DNA of 64,000 nt from Shewanella benthica KT99 (GCF_000172075.1 NZ_ABIC01000001.1:62001-126000); one strand, 5' to 3'; counted from the stretch's first letter, positions 35,489 through 44,525 are shown. Made by a program: numbers and translations. Notes: a model not told the origin generated them from the sequence alone.

Positions 35489-36391
35489 CTACTTTTTCGA
35501 GAGTTGCTCGACGGTTAAATCGATAAATGCCCTCACTTTAGGTGACAGATGTTTGCGACTGGGATACACCACAAACACATCAATTTCAGGGGCGGGGAGG
35601 TCTTCAAACAGGATCTCCAGCTTTCCTGATTTGATCTCTTCCTCCATATAAAACATAGGTAGTCGGCAGATCCCTAAGTCATCTAGAACCAAGGCTAGCT
35701 CCATTTCGGCGCTGTTACAGACTAATTTTTGCCTAACCTCTACGGAGTAAGGTTTGCCTTCTTTATCATTAAATTGCCATTTGTTCGGTGATTTAAGATT
35801 GCTGTAACAGAAGCAGTTATGACGGCTTAATTCTTGTGGGTGGTGGGGGCGACCATGTTTAGACAGGTATCCCGGACTGGCGACAATATAACCTTTACAG
35901 CTAAATATCTTACGGCAGATGAGGCTTGATTCCTCAAGCTGCAACGAGGCACGTATGGCCAGATCGTAACCTTCTGCTACAACGTCAACTTTTCGATCAT
36001 TGAGGTCTAGATCTAAGGAGACATTGGGATAGAGGCGCATATATTCGGCTAAGATGGGCTGCAGGTAGTTATTGCCAAATCCGACTGGAGTGCTAAGTCT
36101 TAGGATGCCTTTAGGCGCAAGCTCGTGCAGAGTCAGCATGTTCACCGCTTGCTCTGCATCGGCGACTAACTGCTGGCACTCTTGATAGTATGCCTTTCCT
36201 TCAGGTGTCAGAGCTATGGAGCGCGTGGTGCGATTGAGTAAACGCACGCCAAGCCGCTCTTCGAGCTTATTGACTTCCTTACTGATATAAGACGTTGAAT
36301 GACCCATCAGCTCGGCTGCCGCCGAAAAACCACCGGTTTTCACCACCTGAGTGAATACCATGACACCATCAAAAAGCTTATTCATAGTCAT
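35489..36391 (-). CDS. LysR-family transcriptional regulator
   Basis: About 300 residues from MTMNKLFDGV (ATG at 36391; a start at 36385 is equally good, and an upstream ATG at 36448 adds 19 residues without family support). The N-terminal winged helix reads FTQVVKTGGFSAAAELMGHS, then STSYISKEVNKLEERLGVRL and LNRTTRSIALTPEG; the effector domain is of the common alcohol/quinone-responsive (CrgA/YhjC-like) type, GILRLSTPVGFGNNYLQPIL. It is divergent from an NADPH-dependent FMN reductase with about 280 bp between, so it probably regulates that gene and itself. Confidence 0.9.
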   Translation of the reverse strand: MTMNKLFDGVMVFTQVVKTGGFSAAAELMGHSTSYISKEVNKLEERLGVRLLNRTTRSIALTPEGKAYYQECQQLVADAEQAVNMLTLHELAPKGILRLSTPVGFGNNYLQPILAEYMRLYPNVSLDLDLNDRKVDVVAEGYDLAIRASLQLEESSLICRKIFSCKGYIVASPGYLSKHGRPHHPQELSRHNCFCYSNLKSPNKWQFNDKEGKPYSVEVRQKLVCNSAEMELALVLDDLGICRLPMFYMEEEIKSGKLEILFEDLPAPEIDVFVVYPSRKHLSPKVRAFIDLTVEQLSKK

Positions 36392-36674
36392 ATGGAAATA
36401 GTCTTTATCAATTAAGGTTATTAATCTCGAATAACTATCAATATACACTTATCACTATTCAATGTAACAAGCTTTGTAATAAGCAGTTGTAACAAACAAA
36501 TGCTACCTAGCCTTGCAGATCACTACAGCTTTGAGCGGCTGGTGAAGAAAGTCAGCCCAGAGCGGTTCTAAAAAAAGCCTTGAGCCGTGTTATTAAATTA
36601 AGAACAGCCTCGAGCCAAAATAAATCAAGACAGCCCCGTGCGGCTCCTAAAATTAAAGTTAAAGAGGAATTATT

Positions 36675-37211
36675 ATGAAAATATTAGCATTCGCAGCCAG
36701 CAACAGCTCTAAATCGATTAACAAGCAACTGGCTACGTACGCCGCATCACTAGTGGAAGGTGCCGAAGTTGAGATACTCGATATCAATGATTATGAGATG
36801 CCTATTTTTAGCCAAGACAGGGAAGAGGAGCTAGGTCAGCCTGAGCTGGCGCAGAAATTCTTTGCCAAACTGGGTGAAGCCGATGGCATCATCATCTCAT
36901 TTGCCGAGCATAATGGTTCATACACCGCAGCCTATAAGAACCTGTTCGATTGGACGTCACGCATAGATATGAAGGTGTTCCAGAATAAGCCTATGGTATT
37001 GCTCGCGACTTCTCCTGGGCCTGGTGGCGCTAAATCCGTATTAGCAGCCGCCGCAGGTTCTGCACCCTATTTTGCTGCCGATGTGAAGGCGAGTCTATCT
37101 ATCCCTAGCTTCTTCGACAATTTCGACATGGAAAAGGGTGAGCTTAAAAATGATGAGCTCAAGCAGGCGCTGAAAGAAGCGGTATTTAAGTTACATCAAG
37201 CGAGTGCCTAG
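36675..37211 (+). CDS. NAD(P)H-dependent FMN reductase family flavoprotein
   Basis: 178 residues of the flavodoxin-like NADPH_dep_FMN_red family. Key segments are ILAFAASNSSKSINKQLATY (phosphate-binding loop), DINDYEMPIFSQDREEELGQ and SFAEHNGSYTAAYKNLFDW, which contacts the flavin; LLATSPGPGGAKSVL follows. Related enzymes reduce FMN, quinones, azo dyes or chromate. AGAGGAA precedes the ATG. Divergent from the LysR regulator; the pair may respond to oxidative or quinone stress (inference). Confidence 0.9.
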   Translation: MKILAFAASNSSKSINKQLATYAASLVEGAEVEILDINDYEMPIFSQDREEELGQPELAQKFFAKLGEADGIIISFAEHNGSYTAAYKNLFDWTSRIDMKVFQNKPMVLLATSPGPGGAKSVLAAAAGSAPYFAADVKASLSIPSFFDNFDMEKGELKNDELKQALKEAVFKLHQASA

Positions 37212-37224
37212 TTCTTAGTTCCTA

Positions 37225-37270
37225 GAAACAAGGCCCTAGACTTTAGGGTGTCACATCAGGGCCTTGTTTC
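37225..37270. terminator. Bidirectional terminator between FMN reductase and cupin genes
   Basis: GAAACAAGGCCCT (37225-37237) pairs perfectly with AGGGCCTTGTTTC (37258-37270) around a 20-base loop, between convergent genes. It overlaps the last codons of the cupin gene by 2 bp. Confidence 0.8.
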
Positions 37271-37676
37271 ACTCTTCTTTAAAGAAGGGCTGGCCTGGTT
37301 GCCAGTCGATGTAGACGCTGTCTTTTTCTGCGCTATAGGGCGCTTTGACGAAGACAGATTTAAAGTCTTTATCGCTCTCGTTTCTGAACAGATGAGACTC
37401 ACCGGGCTCGCAGCGTAGATAGTCGCCTTGCTTGATTAGCACACGTTCACCATCCACATAAACGGCACATTCACCCTCGAGTACCAAGAATGATTCTTCC
37501 TGAGTCTTATGTTTATGGCAAGGGTGAGCCTCACCTGGGGTTATCACCACAATGCCGAAGTGAACTCTTGGACCCTTGGTCAGGTATTTAGGCCCATACT
37601 CGCCGAAGCGATAGTCATGCTCTGATTCATTGGTTAAGTACATAGGGGTTCCTGTGCTGTTTATTGCTTGTTTCAT
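37269..37676 (-). CDS. Small cupin-domain protein
   Basis: 135 residues, one double-stranded beta-helix domain. Motif 1 is HPCHKHKTQEESFLVLEG and motif 2 is GDYLRCEPGESHLFRNES; the His/Glu set expected to hold a divalent metal is complete. The downstream FKSVFVKAPYSAEKDSVYID ends the barrel. Cupins of this type are isomerases or sensors in sugar metabolism. It lies 30 bp after the aldolase-like gene in the same direction, so the two form an operon, suggesting a joint role in a sugar or sugar-acid pathway; substrate unknown. Confidence 0.85.
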   Translation of the reverse strand: MKQAINSTGTPMYLTNESEHDYRFGEYGPKYLTKGPRVHFGIVVITPGEAHPCHKHKTQEESFLVLEGECAVYVDGERVLIKQGDYLRCEPGESHLFRNESDKDFKSVFVKAPYSAEKDSVYIDWQPGQPFFKEE

Positions 37677-37706
37677 CTCTCCCGGCTAAAGCCTGTCCCA
37701 CAAGGG

Positions 37707-39458
37707 TTAAACCGTCACCCCCTCTTCGTGGGGCACATATTCATTCGACAACATCATGGTTATCGCGCTGAGCAGGTTGAATACGCCGGCTTGCAGCTGC
37801 TCGCCATTGGTTTTTTGCACTAATGTTTTTGAGCCATTCAGTGAGGCTAATGTTGGGCTTGCGGAGCAGTTGAGCTGTAGTACCTTGATGATGTTATTGC
37901 TCATGACAGGTAAGGAACCTTGGTTGACGCACAATACCCTAGGGTTTATGCCATGCTCTAAAAAGGCTTCACAGGCTTTGAGTAACATCAGGTTAGATGG
38001 GTCATCCCCAAGGCAGATAACTATGTCTAAGCCACCATAATCTATGATGGCTGTTTCGGCCGCTTCCTGGCACTTATCTAAGGTATCAAATTCAAGGTGT
38101 TCGCCAAGCTCTACAAGGTTAGCGCCAAGCGCTTCCATATGAGCCACCACGGCTTGACCTACCTGTGTTGCGGCGGAGGTGACCATGGCGACCTTGCCTA
38201 ACAAGGGTTTGTCGTTTGAGCTCGGGCCTTTGTTCAGCTTGGCCTGCTCAAGCTCCCAGTATTCCACTGCGAAGATATCTGCCGGGCTCAGAGCCTGATA
38301 ACCACCAAGGGCTTCGGCAGTTAATATCGCCTCGAAGGTATGACTGGTGATGTCTTCGATGATCAAGGCCTGATTGACTGTCTTGCCGAAAGAGATGGCG
38401 GCTCTACCCTGCCAAATAGCATAGTTAGGTGCGTAGTTAAGCATGGTTTGACCGCGCTGATAGCGGTCAAAATATTCAATATAGTCTTGGGCATAATCGT
38501 TGAGGTCGGCTTCGAAATCATCAAGTAAAATAGCGGGAATACGTTTAGTGCGAATGACATGGTCCGGCGTAAGCGGACCGCGACTGGCGATACTTTTAAG
38601 CTCAGGGTGTGAGGCAATATGACATGAGGACATACCGCTATTTAACAGAGCCAGATGCGCAGCGCCTTTTTGCGCCGACACCAGCTTGCGTATCTTAGCG
38701 AGTTCAACCAGATCAATATCTGTGTTCTCATTAGGGTACTCAAGGCTCTTCTCATCCGCTTCTTCCCGCTCTTCGGCGTTGATGCACAGATTTGCTTCAA
38801 TAAAATTTTCGGCTTCGCTCACCAGTTTAATGGTGTTCTCGTAAGCGGTCTTGGCATCGTCGCTAAAGGTAAACAGGCCGTGGTTCATCAGCACCAAGCC
38901 TTCTATCGACTGCCAGTCGATATATTGGGTCATCTCATAGACCCGCTTAGCCAGCGCAAAGCCGGGCATCACATAAGGGATCACCAAGACCCGCTTGCCA
39001 TACAACTGCTCTATAAAGGCTTCACCGCTTGAAGTGTTAGTCAGGGTCACTATTGCGTCGGTATGGGTATGATCCACAAAGGCGAAAGGGATAATGGCGT
39101 GCAGTATCGCTTCAACCGAGGGATTGGGCGCATTGGGATCTATCAAGGCGGCGCGCTGATACTTGACCATGTCGCTGTCGGTCAGTTCGGCAAGCTTGGC
39201 CATCTTCAATAACACGTCCATCTTTACCGGAGCGAAACCTGCCGCTTCTATGGTCTCTAAATCCCAGCCGCTGCCTTTTACAAAGAGTATGTCTTCACGC
39301 TCACCGAATAGGTTTTCGACTTGGGTCTTTACTGAGGTATTGCCGCCACCGTGCAGCACCAGCGCCGGTTCCTGACCTAACAGACGTGATGTATAGACTC
39401 TCAATTCGAGAGGTGTAGTGAATTGACTGGCTGTTTGGGCATGCCACAAGCTTTGCAT
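37707..39458 (-). CDS. Class II aldolase / adducin domain fused to a short Rossmann domain
   Basis: 583 residues from the ATG at 39458 (MQSLWHAQTA), chosen because AAAGGAA lies just upstream; the frame opens 5 codons earlier. Residues about 25-400 are a class II aldolase domain with ALVLHGGGNTSVK (phosphate loop), the Zn-binding HTHTDA and MNHGLFTF. About residues 420-583 form a Rossmann-like domain (GKVAMVTSAATQVGQAVVAH). In RhaD/YuxG-like bifunctional aldolase/dehydrogenases the protein is about 680 residues and the dehydrogenase part keeps a YxxxK motif; here that domain is short and no such motif is evident, so it may be non-catalytic. Substrate unknown, perhaps a deoxyketose phosphate. 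Confidence 0.85.
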   Translation of the reverse strand: MQSLWHAQTASQFTTPLELRVYTSRLLGQEPALVLHGGGNTSVKTQVENLFGEREDILFVKGSGWDLETIEAAGFAPVKMDVLLKMAKLAELTDSDMVKYQRAALIDPNAPNPSVEAILHAIIPFAFVDHTHTDAIVTLTNTSSGEAFIEQLYGKRVLVIPYVMPGFALAKRVYEMTQYIDWQSIEGLVLMNHGLFTFSDDAKTAYENTIKLVSEAENFIEANLCINAEEREEADEKSLEYPNENTDIDLVELAKIRKLVSAQKGAAHLALLNSGMSSCHIASHPELKSIASRGPLTPDHVIRTKRIPAILLDDFEADLNDYAQDYIEYFDRYQRGQTMLNYAPNYAIWQGRAAISFGKTVNQALIIEDITSHTFEAILTAEALGGYQALSPADIFAVEYWELEQAKLNKGPSSNDKPLLGKVAMVTSAATQVGQAVVAHMEALGANLVELGEHLEFDTLDKCQEAAETAIIDYGGLDIVICLGDDPSNLMLLKACEAFLEHGINPRVLCVNQGSLPVMSNNIIKVLQLNCSASPTLASLNGSKTLVQKTNGEQLQAGVFNLLSAITMMLSNEYVPHEEGVTV

Positions 39459-39482
39459 AGAAATTCCTTTCATTTTTAGGGA

Positions 39483-39513
39483 AGTTTCTAGGACCTAGAA
39501 TCTAGACGCTAGG
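39483..39513. repeat. CTAG-rich repeat, copy 1
   Basis: Contains three CTAG-type words in 30 bp (TTCTAGGACCTAGAATCTAG). Related to copies at 39804, 54491 and 60760; lies between the aldolase start and the amidohydrolase scrap. Confidence 0.55.
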
Positions 39514-39582
39514 TAATTAACTTAAAACTTAGCACTTATTGTTTAACACTTCCCTAAGTTTTTAACGTCCCGTGAGGCCGTT

Positions 39583-39798
39583 TTGATGCATCAGGCGGGT
39601 ATGAGTAATGCCGATATTTTAAAATCAGCCAGGGTCAAGGGCGCGGATTTGATTGGCATGTCAGACAAGTTAGGCACATTGGAAGTGGGTAAGTACGCCG
39701 ATATTATCGCGACAGATACTCGCCCGCTAAAAGAGATTGAAGCCTTATTAGATGTGGATTTTGTGATGAAAGGCGGCAAGGTTTATAAGAATAAATAA
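39583..39798 (+). pseudogene. Amidohydrolase C-terminal remnant
   Basis: About 71 codons, beginning MMHQAGMSNADILKSARVKG and ending LGTLEVGKYADIIATDTRPL then DVDFVMKGGKVYKNK. This is the standard C-terminus of imidazolonepropionase-like amidohydrolases (G.LEVGK.ADI....PL.....V..V...GKV). The 350 or so preceding residues with the metal site are missing. Flanked on both sides by CTAG-rich repeats. Confidence 0.75.
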
Positions 39799-39803
39799 GT
39801 GAC

Positions 39804-39846
39804 GAGTTCCTAGGTTCTAGAATCAATAATCTAGATCCTAGGAACT
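39804..39846. repeat. CTAG-rich inverted repeat, copy 2
   Basis: AGTTCCTAGGTTCTAGA and TCTAGATCCTAGGAACT are inverted (16 of 17 positions) around ATCAATAA. Sits between the amidohydrolase scrap and the end of the azurin gene and may stop transcription of the latter. Confidence 0.75.
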
Positions 39847-39859
39847 ATAATCTAGGGCC

Positions 39860-40345
39860 TTATTTAATAATAAAGCTGCCCTGCATGATTGCCCAGTGGC
39901 CTGGGAATGAGCAGAAGAATTTGTAGGCTTCAGAAGCACTCATGCCTTCGGTGCTGAAGGTGATGCTGCTTGAGCTACCGCCGCCAACGACATCGGTATG
40001 AGCGATAACACGAGTGTCGCCGTCTTTAACATAGTTTTTATCTACGCCTGCGCCCATGCCGTCGTTGGCTACCGCTTGCATGTCTGCAGCCTTGGTTAGC
40101 ACCCAGTTGTGGCCCATGGCAGCTTTTGGTAGCTGACCTGAATGAGTCAGTGTCAGTGTGACCTCTTTACAGCTTGCTGGGACACTGAGTTCTTTGGTGT
40201 CGTACTGCATAGCGTCGTTAGCGCTGATGATTAATTCACATTCATTGGCATGGGCCATAGCACTAGACGACATACCGAATAGTGCACTGAAACCGAGTAA
40301 ACCCACTGCGCTTATCGTCTTAAGACGATGTATTGAGATTTTCAT
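39860..40345 (-). CDS. Azurin, periplasmic blue copper protein
   Basis: 161 residues including a signal peptide ending SSSAMA. The mature protein of about 130 residues has the full type 1 copper site: His in MGHNWVLT, Cys in KFFCSFPGH, His in the same segment and axial Met in WAIMQGSF; the disulfide cysteines are in NECELII and PASCKEV. Azurin shuttles electrons between periplasmic cytochromes and reductases or peroxidases. Complete length. The ATG follows AAAAAAGGATTTCAA. A Fur-like sequence lies about 60 bp upstream of the start. Confidence 0.93.
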   Translation of the reverse strand: MKISIHRLKTISAVGLLGFSALFGMSSSAMAHANECELIISANDAMQYDTKELSVPASCKEVTLTLTHSGQLPKAAMGHNWVLTKAADMQAVANDGMGAGVDKNYVKDGDTRVIAHTDVVGGGSSSSITFSTEGMSASEAYKFFCSFPGHWAIMQGSFIIK

Positions 40346-40405
40346 TTGAAATCCTTTTTTTGATTCTTAGTGTATTGATACCAAGCTATCATAATGAAAA
40401 TTAAT

Positions 40406-40424
40406 GTTAATGAGAATTGTTATT
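40406..40424. promoter_or_regulatory. Possible Fur box upstream of azurin
   Basis: GTTAATGAGAATTGTTATT agrees with the 19-bp Fur consensus at 14 positions. It lies 61 bp upstream of the azurin ATG, in a strongly AT-rich region where chance matches are easier; therefore moderate confidence at best. Confidence 0.4.
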
Positions 40425-40509
40425 GATTTTGTATAATGGGCATTTAGTGACATATCAGCCATGTTCCTTAATCTGAATAAGGCTAATTTCAATATATATT
40501 AATGACTTG

Positions 40510-40770
40510 TATAGTTATTTTATGCCATTGCGGTGGTTATAGATGTCACGTTAGGTACTATGATTTTTTTCAACTGTGCTGGCATTAGGTTTGTTTATAC
40601 CGACGATTGCCATCTGTGCACGTCGCTTACATGATGCTGGGCGTTCTGGCTGGTGGCAGCTAATCGGTTTAATACCACTTATTGGTGCTATCGTTTTGTT
40701 GGTTTTCTATGTGCTGGACAGCATAGGAGAAAATGAATACGGTGCGAATCCAAAGGCTGTAGAAGCTTAA
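40510..40770 (+). pseudogene. DUF805 membrane protein, truncated and frameshifted
   Basis: A frame reading LFYAIAVVIDVTLGTMIFF meets a run of seven T (40563-40569); removing one T joins it to STVLALGLFIPTIAICARRL then HDAGRSGWWQLIGLIPLIGA, the DUF805 hallmark (RRLHD.G.SGWW), and GENEYGANPK. A stop lies just upstream of the first part, so about 30-40 N-terminal residues are lost as well. Function of the family is unknown. Confidence 0.75.
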
Positions 40771-40814
40771 TCGATTTGTAAATTGCGTGAGGGAGGATGA
40801 AATACTTATCCTTC

Positions 40815-40849
40815 CTTACCACTTACCACTTACCACTTACCACTTACCA
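40815..40849. repeat. Five tandem CTTACCA units
   Basis: Five perfect copies of the heptamer CTTACCA run from 40815 to 40849. Shorter copies of the same theme occur at about 50972-50986 (TTACTTACCACTTACCACT), next to the metR stop. Confidence 0.9.
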
Positions 40850-41010
40850 CTCAAGGCTGTTTACCTCTTATAACTTTCGATTTAACACTTCTCCTTTCTC
40901 GTCGATTTTCTCCAGATACAGAAAAAGAGCTGCGCGGCCCCTTTCCAAAATATTACCTATCAGCCTAAGTAGAGTGGCCCCGTGCTTAGATTTCTTATAA
41001 ACCCACTGCT

Positions 41011-41330
41011 CTAGGCTTTTACTGCTGATTTGTCGAATACGCCTGTGGGTGATGACTTAATCACTTTAATGTTAGACACCATTCCAGACTTGTTGATATC
41101 AAACTTAAGCTGAACATAGCCATTTTGATTGGCTTTAACTGCGGCTGCTGGGTATTTTGGCTCAACATGTGTCAGTGGGTGAACACTGTGTGCTTGGCTC
41201 TTAGTCACCTTGGTCGATTCTTTCGACGAGGCTTAATGCTCCCTTGTTGATTGAGTATCAAGCTTGCGAATCCTAAGTCTAGTGTCATGGCTATTATGGT
41301 TAAAGTGCTCTTTCCATGTTGTTTTTTCAT
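41011..41330 (-). pseudogene. Small TonB-like protein, frameshifted
   Basis: The ATG at 41330 gives MKKQHGKSTLTIIAMTLDLG (membrane anchor), then the frame is lost near 41225; the next frame gives HSVHPLTHVEPKYPAAAVKA and LKFDINKSGMVSNIKVIKSS, the TonB C-terminal fold, ending DKSAVKA-stop. Adding one base at the stop continues LEQWVYKKSK, the expected next strand, so there is a second frameshift near 41012. No ExbBD is adjacent. A former TonB paralogue or TonB-domain protein. Confidence 0.7.
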
Positions 41331-41561
41331 TTTGTTAGACTTCTTATTAGGGACTACTGATGAAGCAAGGGTTTATAATGTGTGATCTGCTCCACAAACC
41401 TGTTTGCTTAAAAATGATACACATTAGAATTGTTCAATGATCAGACGGCTTAGCTATTGTCTTAAAGTCGGTGATAATGATGGTTAAGTGAGTTTTATTA
41501 TTTCTTCTCAGCGCTGTCAGTAACACTTTTGTAACAAGAGTCTGTCTCAGGAGAGTGATTA
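41331..41561. other. Intergenic region upstream of the first LysR gene
   Basis: No gene supported. The LysR ribosome site (CAGGAGAG, about 41549-41556) lies at its right end. Confidence 0.4.
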
Positions 41562-42545
41562 ATGTTGAAGAAGGTGAATCGCCTGGATTATTTCACTTTG
41601 ATGGTGTTGATTGGCTTAGTCGAGTTAAAAAATGGCTCTGCCGTCGCCACTAGGCTACACACCACCCAGTCTAAGGTGAGCAGGGCACTGAACTGTTTAC
41701 GTGAAGTCTTAGATGATGAGCTTTTTATCCGTCAAAAATATGGGTTTGAACCTAATTCCATTGCGCTTCGTATCTACCCCATGGCGCAATCCATTCTCGA
41801 GCAATACGACAAGATGATCTTGACTACAAGTAATACCATAGTGGCACCCTATCAGCTGACGGTGGCCGCCCATGAACAGTGGTCTATGATGGTGCTCAAT
41901 TGCGTGACTAATTCATGCAGCTGTGTCGAGGGCGGGGTCAATGTTAATGTGTTGCCCTGGTCCGATACCGTGAGTGAGCAACTGTGTCAGGGAAAAATTG
42001 ATTGCAGTATTTCCATCGAACCCATCAGACATGAGATGGTTGATGATGTGAATATCGGCGATATTACCCATTTCTTCTTAGTCGCCAGAGTAGGCCATCC
42101 CATTCTTACCTCGGCCGCTCCCCTGACGGATATCTTTGACTATAAAATTGGTCTGGTTAATTCCAATTGGCACCATAATCATCCACATCGAATCGAAGAG
42201 TATGCCCATGAACAGGGAATTAAGATTTGTGTTGCGCTTAAGAGCCCGAGCCTGCGTATGGTCATCGATCATGCCAGTAAATCTGACGATGTCTGCGTGC
42301 TGTGCTCCGCCGTGTCCTATGAGTATTTTGAAGGACGAGAAGATGTTGGTTTTGTCGATGTATCGGCACAATGGCGAGATTCGATAGAGCTGCAGCCCGA
42401 GAGTTATTTCTTACACTGTCACCGCTCGGTGACCCCCTTGTTGGCACAATGTATGGCGAGACTACTTAGGGAAAAGCTAATTGAAATTCAACGCCACTAT
42501 GATAATTCAAAGGGGGAGGTCCCCCGTCCGCTGGATCTGGCATAA
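41562..42545 (+). CDS. LysR-family regulator, paralogue of the next gene
   Basis: 327 residues, starting MLKKVNRLDYFTLMVLIGLV with CAGGAGAG upstream. The helix-turn-helix reads GSAVATRLHTTQSKVSRALN, followed by FIRQKYGFEPNSIALRIYP, a segment also found in the minus-strand LysR (FIRKKHGFIPN..AKQLYP). This marks both as members of a Shewanella-type LysR subgroup often found beside anaerobic or multihaem respiratory genes. The effector domain (residues about 95-310) is divergent and Cys-rich (NSCSCVEGGV). It converges on the next gene with about 40 bp between. Target unknown. Confidence 0.85.
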   Translation: MLKKVNRLDYFTLMVLIGLVELKNGSAVATRLHTTQSKVSRALNCLREVLDDELFIRQKYGFEPNSIALRIYPMAQSILEQYDKMILTTSNTIVAPYQLTVAAHEQWSMMVLNCVTNSCSCVEGGVNVNVLPWSDTVSEQLCQGKIDCSISIEPIRHEMVDDVNIGDITHFFLVARVGHPILTSAAPLTDIFDYKIGLVNSNWHHNHPHRIEEYAHEQGIKICVALKSPSLRMVIDHASKSDDVCVLCSAVSYEYFEGREDVGFVDVSAQWRDSIELQPESYFLHCHRSVTPLLAQCMARLLREKLIEIQRHYDNSKGEVPRPLDLA

Positions 42546-42584
42546 ATTCCAATTTTAAAAAAATGGAGTTTATTCATCCTATGG

Positions 42585-43565
42585 TTAATGAATACTGCGG
42601 TTGACGATATGGCCGACGGTGTCAACCAACCAGGATATATTTGACGATAATGGCCCTTTTTTAGTGACTAAATATAGGGTTGGACTGTTAATTGACCGGT
42701 AGAGCCGTTCGGTTTCTACCTCTGATAATCGACAAACATGTAAGTTAGGCATTTGATGACTCTGATCATAGATCTTGCTATAGGGCAGCAGTGCGACGGC
42801 ATCGGTATCGGTTATATGTTGCTTGAGTGCCTCAATATTGAAATTATGATTAATCAGATCCCCATTCTTTAGCTGATATGCAAGCTGATGTTGGCTGCAG
42901 TAAAGTAAAAATGGATCCGATGTAGCTTGTTCGGGTTTGCCTAAAATGCTCACATAAGGATATTGAGCGATGGACTCTAAGGTGATCTCCTGTTTTAACA
43001 GCGGATGGTGTAGATCGCACACCAGATAGAGGTGAGATAGCCGTTTTAGTGCAACGACATCGACAAGGTTATCGATCTGTTTTAGATATTCATGGTTAGA
43101 CTCGCTGATTAATCCGATATCGATTCGATGCTCACTAATATCTGTGATTAGCTTGTCCGAATTGGGGCTGATAGTGAACTTAAGAGCTAAGTGACTCTCC
43201 TTGATGGCATTCTTCAATAGTTGCGGAAATTGATCAACGATAAGATCGCTGACATGAATGGTGATAGGTGATTCTGCAGAACCGCTATCGTCGACATGAA
43301 TTTGGTACAGGTGCTCAGAGCATTGCACTATCTCTTTAGCGATAGGGTAGAGTTGCTTGGCAAATTCGTTGGGAATGAAGCCGTGTTTTTTGCGGATAAA
43401 AAGTGGGTTATTAAAAATAACTCTGGAATGCTGTAGGCAACGACTTATTTTAGGTGCAGAAATATTCATCTTTTTAGCCACTAATGTGGCCGAATGATGT
43501 TCATATAAATTAACCAGAATATTAATGCTGAGTAGATCTAAAGTATCAAGTTTTAGATTTCGCAT
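42585..43565 (-). CDS. LysR-family regulator divergent from the nrfBCD operon
   Basis: About 326 residues from the ATG at 43565 (MRNLKLDTLDLLSINILVNL); a GTG at 43589 is less likely. DNA-binding helices: SATLVAKKMNISAPKISRCL, then NNPLFIRKKHGFIPN. Effector-binding domain from about residue 95, with VVALKRLSHLYLVCDLHHPL and LLPYSKIYDQSHQM. The start faces a 375-bp AT-rich region and then the DUF2726-nrfBCD genes, so it is the best candidate regulator of that operon (inference). Paralogous to the gene it converges with. Confidence 0.88.
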   Translation of the reverse strand: MRNLKLDTLDLLSINILVNLYEHHSATLVAKKMNISAPKISRCLQHSRVIFNNPLFIRKKHGFIPNEFAKQLYPIAKEIVQCSEHLYQIHVDDSGSAESPITIHVSDLIVDQFPQLLKNAIKESHLALKFTISPNSDKLITDISEHRIDIGLISESNHEYLKQIDNLVDVVALKRLSHLYLVCDLHHPLLKQEITLESIAQYPYVSILGKPEQATSDPFLLYCSQHQLAYQLKNGDLINHNFNIEALKQHITDTDAVALLPYSKIYDQSHQMPNLHVCRLSEVETERLYRSINSPTLYLVTKKGPLSSNISWLVDTVGHIVNRSIH

Positions 43566-43939
43566 TCTTAACCCCCCACTACGAAACACACTTGCAAAAC
43601 TGACAATATATTAATTTAATAATTAATATATACCCTTTATTAAATAAGTGACAACAAAATTATTAAAATAAAATAATGATTTTCACGCTCTATCATCACA
43701 CTTGTGTGTTAGCTTATATCGCTGTATTAATTACTATTTATTTTTCCTGTGTTAGATATGCAATATGTGGAATTTTAATATTTAACTGCTGATAATCTGC
43801 AATAGATAATATCTTTACTTGATAATATGATCATGGTTTTATTTTTGTTATTAAGAAATTAAAGTAATTGCATATGTTTTTATTTGAGAGCAATACTTAA
43901 TTGCAAACTAAATATAAATAGATTTTCTGGAGGTTTATC
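43566..43939. other. AT-rich divergent promoter region, LysR / nrf operon
   Basis: About 375 bp without genes, rich in TTAATAATTAATA-like runs. It should hold both divergent promoters. TGATAATATGATCA at about 43821-43834 is a perfect short palindrome that could be an operator; it does not match the FNR or CRP spacing. GGAGG precedes the ATG at 43940. Confidence 0.4.
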
Positions 43940-44443
43940 ATGAATGCCACCGTCATACTCAGTTATACATTTATGTATTTTGTCCTGTTTGTTATCGTTC
44001 CATTCGTTATCGTGACGTTTGTGATGACTTGCATTAAGTTTTTCCAAACAAGCGACGTTCAAAAGGCTGCTACGGAAGTCAGCGTTAAGCCACACCTGCT
44101 CGATATGCAGTCCATGCAATTTTTGAAGACATTAAAAACCATAGCCAAAGGCCGTTACGATGTGCTCTATGATGCCTCTCTAGTGAATGTGGTTGATATT
44201 GATCAAGCAGTTAAGAATCATGAAGAGGTGCAGGAATATATGGAGCATTGTCATCTCGACTATGTGGTGGTGGATAATGAGTCATCATCAGTCAAGTTAG
44301 TGATGACCAATCCTGAAGATAGCACCAGCGATCAAGTCGAGTTTATCGAGAAGTGTCTGGCATACACAGGAATACAATTGATCAAGTTAGATAAAGATAA
44401 ACACTGTGATGAAGCGCTCATCAGAAACGCGCTTGCTGCCTAG
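43940..44443 (+). CDS. Membrane-anchored DUF2726-like protein
   Basis: 167 residues. One N-terminal membrane helix (about 9-31, YTFMYFVLFVIVPFVIVTFV), then a soluble domain that resembles DUF2726 (FLKTLKTIAKGRYDVLYDAS, then HCHLDYVVVDNESSSVKLVM and FIEKCLAYTGIQLIKLDKD). DUF2726 proteins have a restriction-endonuclease-like fold, and their function is not well defined. The acidic residue and His that usually follow the hDF(V/L)L strand are replaced here (VLMTNPEDSTS), so nuclease activity is unlikely. GGAGG lies 9 bases before the ATG. It leads the nrfBCD genes by 82 bp. Confidence 0.65.
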   Translation: MNATVILSYTFMYFVLFVIVPFVIVTFVMTCIKFFQTSDVQKAATEVSVKPHLLDMQSMQFLKTLKTIAKGRYDVLYDASLVNVVDIDQAVKNHEEVQEYMEHCHLDYVVVDNESSSVKLVMTNPEDSTSDQVEFIEKCLAYTGIQLIKLDKDKHCDEALIRNALAA

Positions 44444-44525
44444 CCTATAGTGGTGCCGAACAACCCCGTTTGGTGCCACATTCCACCGAGATTTTAGCAT
44501 TCATCTATCGATGTAAGGACGAGTC

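Noticed and set aside
40815..40849. CRISPR or iteron origin
   Set aside because: A pure 7-bp simple repeat without spacers, DnaA boxes or replication gene nearby.
43821..43834. FNR or CRP site upstream of the nrf operon
   Set aside because: TGATAATATGATCA is palindromic but the half-site spacing is 6, not the 4 expected between TGAT and ATCA in those consensus sites.
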